Shown here in pieces: positions 18,801 to 26,800 of a stretch of DNA of 64,000 nt. The notes under the pieces were generated by a model. That model had not been told where the DNA came from. It worked only from the letters and a program-made list of their open reading frames with translations, and ran no database searches. How positions within the stretch are numbered: the stretch's first letter is position 1; the number at the start of each line of letters is the position of its first letter. The translations under genes and the position numbers were made by a program. Source of the DNA: Hymenobacter sp. BT188 (GTDB lineage Bacteria; Bacteroidota; Bacteroidia; Cytophagales; Hymenobacteraceae); assembly GCF_014333585.1 (NCBI RefSeq), contig NZ_JACSCW010000003.1:186001-250000 (forward strand). Reading direction: 5' to 3'.

Positions 18801-19331
18801 AAGGATAAACTGCACAAGGAATTTCTGCAGTCGGGTTCCTTCGAGACGGTTCGCCATGTGCTGGCCCCCCGTGCTACCTCTGTTGCAGGATTTGTCACAG
18901 AAGCGCGGCTAAAGAGCTTTTGCTTAAGGTTAGCCGATACCAAATTAACCGAAATCCAGTGGCTAGAATCCTTGGGCAACTTGGTATGTGCAATGCCCCC
19001 AGCTAAGTGGAAGGATGCTGACGTGTACAAGTACGAGCAGGAGATTCATAACCTAGCCGCGCAGTTCAAGCGGGTTGAAGCCATTGTCTTTCATCGTCGC
19101 AAGCACCACGATATTGCCGAAGGCGAGTCAGTGCGTATTGCTTTGACCCAGCCTAACGGGCAGGAGCGAGGCCAAGTCATTCACCTTTCACCGGGCGAAG
19201 TTGCACAAGCTCAGGATTTGGAAGGAACCATTGCTACGTTATTGCGCAATACGGGTCGGGTTGGCATGGCGGCAGCATCTCGTGCATTATGGCAGTTATT
19301 AGAAGTAAACGAAACTCAGGAAGAAAGCTAG
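15864..19331 (+). CDS. sspC: SspC, large ATPase of the phosphorothioation complex
   Basis: The 1155-residue product has a Walker A, GDYGSGKS, at 65-72 and a probable Walker B, LLVLDEAGKFLEY, around residue 190. A long helical remainder follows. In sspBCD cassettes the gene between DUF4007 and the PAPS-reductase-like gene is the ATPase SspC, which is needed for modification. The start overlaps the end of sspB. Nothing looks truncated. The call rests on ATPase motifs plus strict gene order. Confidence 0.85.
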   Translation: MLDITIPQLFKVQGRFLRSTHLERDWNDPAALQDYVLTTHAKQNLTRLAAGLAPQSGLRAWRITGDYGSGKSSFALLLANVLSSRRLELPMALQNGLDSAEFSATNAKTLLPVLITGNRESLGLAIVRGLRQTLLQFKEQEASVSLLGKLHIALKSGTVSDARVIKLVQAAHEYVVQNEAAQGILLVLDEAGKFLEYAAMYPDRQDVYLLQGLAELAARSGASPLLVVLLLHQGISGYAESLSQTQQREWEKIAGRYEELTWHQPVEQVAELIASALNTQLSVAPLSALSRAKQDMQEALRVRWYGNVTHHKLLINIAARLYPLHPTVLPPLVRLFSTFGQNERSLFSFLLGSEPFGMQDFVERTEGKQFFRLHDLFDYARSAFGQKLHLQSYRNHWKAIEGVVTTYRGDNQLELAVLKTIGLLNVLNVEDLLATGETLELALPDRDEVKATIQQLKSHHLLYFRGAAGGYSLWPHTSVNLENAKVEAGRALGPIAKVTGFVRDRLDVRPLVARRHYIETGTLRYYELVYADVASLPSQLTLSAASDGRILVPLCETPEEEQRALAFAQAEPVAQRPNILVAVPKPLQGLAPILDEVRRWEWIERNVPELQHDNYAREEVARQLAAAQQLLSEHLQLAVGMMNSTGEHGLRWFRKGNLIHQVQNGRDVMLLLSTVFDEVYHAAPRIQNELINRRSISSAAVSARGRLCEQLFESPTKPLLGMEAGKTPPEMSMYLSVLRSAGLHRETEVAGVWEVALPPSDQDEHQGRVVPTFERIRQVLQQTTDARVPAMAIYDALREEPFGIKEGLIPLLLAVFATMNEQELAFYEDGSFIPRITGSNFLRLTKAPETFEIQFYPINGIRTELFHTLTHALQLNPKNATQVDLLDVVKPLLTFMANLPVYTLKTSRLTPITKSVRTALQAARDPVRLLFHDLPQACGLEPVVQEEENQAQHVEAFAQALKIAVDELRGAHPGLLHYIKDKLHKEFLQSGSFETVRHVLAPRATSVAGFVTEARLKSFCLRLADTKLTEIQWLESLGNLVCAMPPAKWKDADVYKYEQEIHNLAAQFKRVEAIVFHRRKHHDIAEGESVRIALTQPNGQERGQVIHLSPGEVAQAQDLEGTIATLLRNTGRVGMAAASRALWQLLEVNETQEES

Positions 19332-19379
19332 GATGCGAACGATCAGACTCGCGCATAATCTTTCTAAATTTATATTATC

Positions 19380-20225
19380 TTGGCCACCGTGGAAAACAAC
19401 CAATCTTTAAAACCGCATTTCCGACATATCCTTAGCTTATCGGGAGGGAAAGACAGTGCCGCATTAGCTATTTACATGCGCGACCGGATCCCAGAGATGG
19501 AATATGTATTTCACGATACGGGCAAGGAGCTACCCGAAACCTACGATTATTTAGGACGCTTAGAAGCCCTGTTGGGTAAGCCCATTCACAAGAGTACCGA
19601 AGAGAACGGGGACTTTATTGGCTTTGATCAGCTGCTTAAAATTTATGGGGGCATGCTGCCTTCCAATCACCGACGTTGGTGCACGCGCATGATGAAACTC
19701 AAGCCCTTCGAACGGTTCATCGGTGAGGACTTCTGCTACAATTACGTGGGCTTGCGGGCCGACGAAAACCGCGACGGCTATATTAGCCACAAGCCCAACA
19801 TCAAGCCCATATATCCTTTTCGGGAAGATGGACTAGTCAAGGTGGACATCGAGCGAATCTTAGAAGAATCCGGTTTGGGTATGCCTCCTTACACACAATG
19901 GGGGAGAACGCGCTCCGGGTGCTTCTTTTGCTTTTACCAGCAAAAGATTGAATGGGTGCGCTTGAAAGAAGCACACCCTGATTTGTTCGAAGAAGCTAAA
20001 GATTACGAAAAGCCAGGTAAGACGGCTACCACTGTCTTCTACTGGTGCGGGGATGAGCCGCTAGCTGAACTTGAAAAGCCCGAGCGGATGGCCCAAATTA
20101 TTCGGGAGCATGCGGCAGCGCAGGAAAGAAAGCGACTGAAAGCGCCTAACAAAAGCTTGTTACATATCTTGGGGGGAGTAGACGATTACGAAGAGCGCAA
20201 TGGATGTTTAATCTGCCAACTATAG
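19380..20225 (+). CDS. sspD: SspD, PAPS-reductase/ATP-pyrophosphatase family (DndC-like)
   Basis: The 281-residue protein has the PP-loop SGGKDS at 21-26 and a cysteine set (WCTRMMK, GCFFCF with C181 and C184, and a C-terminal CLIC) consistent with the iron-sulfur site of DndC-like enzymes. The family adenylates its substrate and transfers sulfur during DNA phosphorothioation. No ATG is available upstream of the PP-loop. TTG at 19380 or GTG at 19389 are the candidate starts, and the AT-rich leader favours 19380. It sits 48 bases after sspC. Confidence 0.9.
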   Translation: MATVENNQSLKPHFRHILSLSGGKDSAALAIYMRDRIPEMEYVFHDTGKELPETYDYLGRLEALLGKPIHKSTEENGDFIGFDQLLKIYGGMLPSNHRRWCTRMMKLKPFERFIGEDFCYNYVGLRADENRDGYISHKPNIKPIYPFREDGLVKVDIERILEESGLGMPPYTQWGRTRSGCFFCFYQQKIEWVRLKEAHPDLFEEAKDYEKPGKTATTVFYWCGDEPLAELEKPERMAQIIREHAAAQERKRLKAPNKSLLHILGGVDDYEERNGCLICQL

Positions 20226-20255
20226 CAACACTACTAACTCTTATCTAATTTATTC

Positions 20256-22166
20256 GTGTCCCATTCCGATATCCAGCTTCAAGCGGCTGGCAAGGCCCCT
20301 CGTGCCTATGAATTAGCTCAAAAATGGATTCGCTTCGTCCGAAAATACGGGCCCATCCCCGCCAACGACTCCGCTTTCGAAGAACATACTGGCCGCGCGG
20401 CGCAGTACGCTGGCGTGAAGCCCATCAGTTTCACGCATCCCCGTTTTGCGGAGGTACTGGCCTGCTTTACAGAAGGCACTATGCTGTCGGTAATCCTCAC
20501 AGGAACAGCCGGGGATGGCAAAACCCATTTGTGCAGCAAAGTTTGGGAGGCCATGCAGGGAGATCCTGCTACTTGGCAATCTAATGAGGCATACATTAGC
20601 CTAACCTTGCCAACCGGCGCTCGGCTGCACGTAATTCGCGATTTAAGCGCCTGGGTTCCCCAACAGGGGGAAGGCTGGGAACCATCCCAACAAACCCTGT
20701 TGGAAACCTTCTCCCGCGGCTTGTTCACGCCCAACGATGAGGATTACTTCTTAATTGCAGCCAACGACGGGCAGTTAATCGAAACGTGGCGGCGGCTACC
20801 TATTTCCCCGGAAGTTGAGCAAGCCCGGACCTTATTTGAGCAATTGCTAGTAGAAGATCAAGATGCTCACCCAGGTGTGCAGCTACGCTTTTTCAATCTC
20901 TCTCGTGGCTCTTCTGCCGAATTGTTTGACCATGCTGTTGTAGCCTTCTTGGAACACCCTGGCTGGCGCCTGTGCTTCGAAGGTGAAAATACTGAGCTGC
21001 CTGCATTTGGGGACCAGTCGCCAATCCGTCGCAATTACGAACTCTTACAGACGCCCTTGCTTCGGCAACGCTTGCGGGATTTGCTGGAGCTCTGCGACTA
21101 CAACGACTTACACATTCCCATTCGAGAGATCCTAGCACTGCTCGTGAATGCTGTGCTGGGCCACCCCAAGTGCAAAGACCGCCTGATGGTCGCCACCGAT
21201 GTAGCCACCATCATCAAAGAGGGAACTGTTTCCCAAGCCAGCATCTATAATAATTTGATCGGCGGCAACTTACGGGAAAACCGCCGGGAAAGCATTGGAG
21301 TATTCAATTATTTGGATCGGTTCCGCTTAGGGCACGAAACGACAAACCGCATTGACTCCTTGTTGATATTCGGCCAGGCGGATAATTTGCTACGTCCTTA
21401 CTATGACCGGTTTCTCGGTAACGATACCTTCTATGGGGCGGATAAAGCCTACCAAGTAGCGCAGAGTAATTATGTAGAGTCAGCCGATGAAGACCTGAGC
21501 AACAATCGGTTTCTTGAGATGTTGGTGGTTCAGCGGCGCGCCATATTTTTCAAGATTCCCACCGAGGAGGCGCAGGACTTACACTTGTGGGATTTAACTG
21601 TTTTTCGCTTCGCGGGGGAGTACCTAGAGAAGGTTGTGCGCATGTTGAAGCCCCCAGGGAGGGGACGCGTAGATCGCCACATTCTTAACCGGTTAGTGCG
21701 GGGGCTCAACCGCATCATCATTGGCATGCTTGTCACCAACGACCGTAATCTTTGCTTGGGGACTAGCCTGCAATCTACTGGTGCCAAAGTGTCGCGCATC
21801 TACGAGGACTCCATTTCCGTGGTTCCCAGCAAAGGGGAACGGGTAGAGATCATATGGCAGGGTACCAAACCAGCCTTGCAAGTGACACTTGCCAATAATA
21901 TCAGTGAAGCCTTTCCGCTGAATTTGGTGCGCTACGAGTTTTTATCCCGGGTAGCGGAAGGAGCACTACCAAGCAGCTTCTCTAAGGAGTGTTATGAGGA
22001 TGTGCTCTCGTTTAAAAGTCGTCTGCTGACAGCCTTGAAAAAGCGCCGCAAAGAAGACAATGCGGAAGGTGAAATCATGCTCAGCTTTCAGCGCTTGCGC
22101 TTGGATGAGAACGGTAACCCCGAGCACCGGGTGATCCAAATTGCGATGCCAAACCAATCAATTTGA
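20256..22166 (+). CDS. sspF: SspF-like P-loop protein (DptF-type restriction component)
   Basis: The 636-residue product begins at GTG 20256, 30 bases after sspD. A Walker A, GTAGDGKT, lies at 83-90 within VILTGTAGDGKTHLC. The rest is helical, without further motifs I can name. In phosphorothioation loci the first restriction gene after the modification set is an ATPase of the DptF/SspF type; SspFGH has been reported to damage unmodified DNA and block phage replication. The sspF assignment is by order and P-loop and is not based on a checked alignment. Confidence 0.75.
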   Translation: MSHSDIQLQAAGKAPRAYELAQKWIRFVRKYGPIPANDSAFEEHTGRAAQYAGVKPISFTHPRFAEVLACFTEGTMLSVILTGTAGDGKTHLCSKVWEAMQGDPATWQSNEAYISLTLPTGARLHVIRDLSAWVPQQGEGWEPSQQTLLETFSRGLFTPNDEDYFLIAANDGQLIETWRRLPISPEVEQARTLFEQLLVEDQDAHPGVQLRFFNLSRGSSAELFDHAVVAFLEHPGWRLCFEGENTELPAFGDQSPIRRNYELLQTPLLRQRLRDLLELCDYNDLHIPIREILALLVNAVLGHPKCKDRLMVATDVATIIKEGTVSQASIYNNLIGGNLRENRRESIGVFNYLDRFRLGHETTNRIDSLLIFGQADNLLRPYYDRFLGNDTFYGADKAYQVAQSNYVESADEDLSNNRFLEMLVVQRRAIFFKIPTEEAQDLHLWDLTVFRFAGEYLEKVVRMLKPPGRGRVDRHILNRLVRGLNRIIIGMLVTNDRNLCLGTSLQSTGAKVSRIYEDSISVVPSKGERVEIIWQGTKPALQVTLANNISEAFPLNLVRYEFLSRVAEGALPSSFSKECYEDVLSFKSRLLTALKKRRKEDNAEGEIMLSFQRLRLDENGNPEHRVIQIAMPNQSI

Positions 22167-22241
22167 AGTCCATAATGAGCCGCAAGTTAAGAGGCTGCTC
22201 TCTAAAGCGCTTTAGCAAATTATCAATTATATATCTTTAAA

Positions 22242-23789
22242 ATGCTCGAACCTCTACCTAGTGAAATAACTGTTGATCGTCCCCCCCAAGGGCATTACTC
22301 TACCATTTCCCTGTGGTTGGACGAACAGATTTGGGGGCACCGTATCTATCCTCAAGCTCCGTGGTTGCTGTTTTTGGAATGCTTAACGGTAGCTGAGTAC
22401 TTCCACAGAAGGAATTCCTTATTAAACGAACAAGGAAGATTCTATCCCTTAGTATTTCGTCCGTTCCGCCGCATGTACTTGCGCAACATTCTGTGGAACA
22501 ACGACATCATTAAGAGCATGGAGGATGAAAGGTTAGACTCTAACTCCAGCTGGGTAAAGTGGCTCGATTGGATGCAGGAGCACGCCCAAAACCTCACGGA
22601 GAACAACTTTTCCTATTTAAAAAGCCGGTTTGAGCGTTTTAGCGACTTTGCTTTTCTTGTCGGTATGTTGCGAGATGCGTCCGTAGAAGGCGAAAGCAAC
22701 AAACGCTGGACGTCGCGTTTCCTGTTCCCTTTCGGTGCAAACGCCATCTACGAAGACCAAACATTGGATGGCAAGCGCGACTATATCAACTTCTCTCGGA
22801 CTGGGGAGTTGATGTACTTGATGCTGTGCCGTAGTTCGGCTGCAGATGCCCTACGGCCGCATTTGACGCAGTTTCTTCAAGGCGACAACGAGTGGAACGC
22901 TTTGCTGCAAGTTCTGGAGCCAGAGCCTGAAGAAACGGGCATGGAACGCAAAAATAGTTACTTGCCCTACAAGCAACATCCGTGCTTTGATGCTTTGGGC
23001 AAGGATTGGCTGCACCTGTTCGAATTGGGCTTACCCAATTTCGATGCTCTTAACCATCTGGTGACCCTAGGTGCTTTTCATGTGCTGCTTTACCAATTGC
23101 ACGTATCTGCTTACTGGACTGGGCGACAGAAACCCTTGGTGTTCTTATGCGAGGTGGTCGCCCCTAAGAAGACGTTGGTGCGCGAAGCTTCCATTATCAA
23201 CTTTCAAGAAAACAACAGTCTTTCTGGGGAGGCCATCCAAGCTTACTTAAGCCAGATGCAGGCTTCTATAGAGTGGCAAGAAGCACTGGGCTTGCCCACC
23301 CCCGTTGATGCATTTACCAAGTGTTTGGACATAGTTAAACGGGAGATCTGGTGGGAAGACTTAAACGAATATAACGAAAGTCATGACCCCGAGGCATTGC
23401 TAAATTTCCTGCGGGACCTCGCTCAGCAGCGCCACCAACAGCACGCTGGGGAAGTACACCGCGCCTATGGTCGAGCCCTTGGACTGGTCTCCCGGCGCGG
23501 CACGAACAAGTACCGGTATGCCCCCACGGATGGTTTTCTAAAGACGCTGATCTTTGCCAACGTAGCCCACCGCATGGAGCTTAAGGAATTCTTCCGCCTT
23601 TTGTTCGAGCGCTACGGCTTGGTGTTTAGTGAGCGCGAAGCCATGCAAGTCATACCTGAGGATGAATTTGATCCTAAGCCCTTTGCGGCCAATGCTGCCA
23701 GGCTCGAATCACGCTTAAGTAGCTTGGGATTATTGCGCAGATTATCTGATGGTTGTGCCTATATTATTAATCCGCACGGACGGGCTTAA
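22242..23789 (+). CDS. sspG: SspG-like component (DptG-type), no recognised domain
   Basis: This 515-residue protein starts at ATG 22242 and has no P-loop, nuclease signature or membrane segment that I can identify. It is rich in aromatic and charged residues (for example RPFRRMYLRNILWNNDIIKSM near residue 70-90). It lies between the P-loop gene and the giant FtsK-type gene, 11 bases upstream of the latter, which is the place of DptG/SspG in phosphorothioation restriction modules. The assignment is positional. Confidence 0.65.
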   Translation: MLEPLPSEITVDRPPQGHYSTISLWLDEQIWGHRIYPQAPWLLFLECLTVAEYFHRRNSLLNEQGRFYPLVFRPFRRMYLRNILWNNDIIKSMEDERLDSNSSWVKWLDWMQEHAQNLTENNFSYLKSRFERFSDFAFLVGMLRDASVEGESNKRWTSRFLFPFGANAIYEDQTLDGKRDYINFSRTGELMYLMLCRSSAADALRPHLTQFLQGDNEWNALLQVLEPEPEETGMERKNSYLPYKQHPCFDALGKDWLHLFELGLPNFDALNHLVTLGAFHVLLYQLHVSAYWTGRQKPLVFLCEVVAPKKTLVREASIINFQENNSLSGEAIQAYLSQMQASIEWQEALGLPTPVDAFTKCLDIVKREIWWEDLNEYNESHDPEALLNFLRDLAQQRHQQHAGEVHRAYGRALGLVSRRGTNKYRYAPTDGFLKTLIFANVAHRMELKEFFRLLFERYGLVFSEREAMQVIPEDEFDPKPFAANAARLESRLSSLGLLRRLSDGCAYIINPHGRA

Positions 23790-23800
23790 CATTTTTTAAC

Positions 23801-26800
23801 ATGGAAACTACCCTTGTTAGCGAGCCTATAACGTTAAGTCTTACGTTAACTCCTGCTACTCTCATTGGGCACGTCGCAGCCTTGTATTTGGCCAAGCGCC
23901 TACGCGGCAACGAGGGAGAAACAGGCACCGCGCGCTTTATCCTTGACCAACTGAAGGGAGAGCAAATGGCAGCTATAGCCCGGGCCGTGCTGGACGACGA
24001 GTACCTGGCCCCGCGCGTAAAAATTCAGCTCCCCCAGGGCAAAGTAGCACCTTATGCGCGTGAGTACAATTTACCGGATGACACTCTAACCACGCTGCGT
24101 GCTACATTCTTGCGCAATGCGCAATGCGAGCTGCCGGCTTTGCTGTTAGCCAATACCGGAGATGACGAAGCACAATCTCTGCAGCTCATTGAACCTATTG
24201 GCTCGACCGCTTTACTCGCCCAAGCACCCTTATGGGTAGAAGTGGCCGCCCAGGAGTTAGGCCTATCCAATGAGCAACTGGAAGTATGGGCGCGAATCCT
24301 GCGGGCGTTGATGGAACTCAACATTCGCTCTTTACCCCACATTGCCGAGTACGTACTGCGCACGCGGCAGGAAATTGCGCTAGAAGGTCACCCGCTTTTG
24401 CAGGCTCTTGGAGCAGCCCTGCCCGCCTTAGCCATTCCCCGTGATACTCAGTTGTTCGTCGGCCTGCCTGAGAAGTTTCATACGCAAGCATCACGCTGGA
24501 AGGCGCTGTTTGCGGAAGTACAGAAAAAACGGGCTTCTTACCTGCGCAAGATAACGCCGACACAAGCGCTGCTTACTGCTGCGAACCTGCGCAACTCCTT
24601 CAAAAACGTGCGCGATGCCATTCCTGAGTCCCACTACGATACTATAGAGGCCTTTATTACCTCTGATGGGCAGTGGAATGAAGCAGCAAAAGAGTTGGCA
24701 GAATTTGAATGGGAAGTCATCAAGCCTTTGTTCGACGGGTTACGCCGCGAAAAACTTAACTTAGGGCAGCTGACCACCAACTTTTTTGATGAGCGTGATC
24801 CGGACTTACTTTCTAAAGATGAGCGCGCCTACCTGGAGGGTTTAACCAAGCGCAACCCCTCTACGGCTACTGACGAAGACCGCCAATTCTATGAGTTGCA
24901 CCGGCACCAGATCAGCGACAGCCGGCTATTGAAAGCTGCTTGGGATAAGTTCGCTTTTGGCCGTCCACAAGAAAACGAAGATTTTCTTGCAGGACTGGCT
25001 TTGTGCTTGGAGCGACTAACGGTGGAAGACAACAGCACAAACCGTATCTTGAAAGTCCGCTTGGATGCCAAAACCAAAGGGGACTTTCGTAAACTCAATG
25101 TGGAAGCTGGCGTTTATTTCGCTACCCGATACAAGGGGTTGCCGGCGCTGTTAGGAAGTAATGTAGTGTGGGAAGTAGGAGAGTTGTGGAATTTCCCGTC
25201 CCTGGTTGAAGACTGGAAAAAGCAATCGAAATACTCACGTAACCGCTCGGAAGCTAAGGCCGCCTTGCAGCTTAAGTTTACACTGGAGCTGCAGATGGAC
25301 TCTGTTACCCAAACAGGACAAGCCAGTGGGCACACGACTTCGCCAACTCAACTTATTTGGACCTTCAGCCCTAACAAAGTCACCCGCGAATTTGCCGGAG
25401 ATTGGGAGCGCCTGACCTCTCATCCCCTCGTACAGTGCCGCGTTGGCCGGGAGACAGTCAGCGCCAAGGGACGCTTTCAATCGGTTAATATCAACGATGT
25501 TCGCACCTTGACGCCAGCTTTCGGGCAGAATCGCGGCTCTTTCGTGAGCACGTATAAGGGCGCCGAAAACCTGGCTACGAAATGGGAAACAAACCTGAAA
25601 GAGGCACGGCGGGAAGAGCTGATCAGCCAAGTCGTGGAGCAGGAGCTTAAAGGTTTGTGGTCTGTATTTAAATCAGAGTATTCCCAAGCTATTGTTGAAT
25701 TCTCGACATTGGGTCTAGCCAGTCCGAAGCTGCTGACTCAAGTGCAAGCCTATGCTGCGCTGCTGACCTCCTTGTGCCAGAAAGCACTGGGCGACAAGAA
25801 CCGCACGTTGCTATTGCAGCCCTTGCTTCGCATTGGCTCAGTAACGGTGCAGGGTGACACTTCCTCGGAGATAATTGCCCCCTGGCACCCACTACGGATG
25901 GCGGCCATGGCGATTAAAGCCCAACGCGTTGGCACCCTGATCAAAGACTATTTAACTAAAAAGGAAGTCCGCTTTGGGGATGCAGGCCGGTTATACTTCA
26001 AAGACTTACGAGACGAACTTGCGCATGCGTTTTATCCGGAAGTGGTGCTGGGACGTTACGAAAGTCGCCCTGAGCTGCTGGCCTTAGTCGATACCTGCGG
26101 TGACTATACGTTGCACGAATCGCCCGTGGCCGGACTCACGGAAACCAGTGACAACCCCGCCGAGGCTTCGAAGCGGGTGGCCGAATTGGTGGACCGATAC
26201 CTTACCCTGCAGCCTCACGAAAGCGCTAATCTATCGGTGGTCCTCTATAACTGCGACTCGGCGCGCTTGCCTCAGGCCGTGGTAGATCGCATTGGCGCAA
26301 TGCATGAGGAAGACGAAGATGTACGGTGCCAAATTGTGCTGCGGCACAATGACCCAAGCAAGCTGCACCCTTTGTATGAACGCATCGTAGAGGCCTCCGA
26401 CACCGACCCAGACGCTTATAGTACTAGCGAAGCTACCCGCGATTTTATGGCCCGGCTGCGCATTGGTATTTCCGCGGATCAGGCACCAGCACCCAACGAA
26501 CAGGAAGGGAGACCCAACGACATTGTGTTCCTACAGGACGTTATTGCGCGTCACGCTACGGTAGAGTGGCACAAAGAAAATGCCCAAATAATACCGCTAC
26601 AAACCTTAGTCCCCGCGCAGTGGTCACGGCGACGCCCTGCGCCTTCCGGGGACATGAAGTCTGTAGTATACCTGTGCTGCCCAGCTCAAAGTGCAGAAGG
26701 CTGGGCGTATCTAACGGCGATCACTTCTTTTTTGCGCGGTAACTGGGATGGGGACACAACACAGCGCTTGCTGCCGGCTCGGCAGCTTGACTTCCAAGAC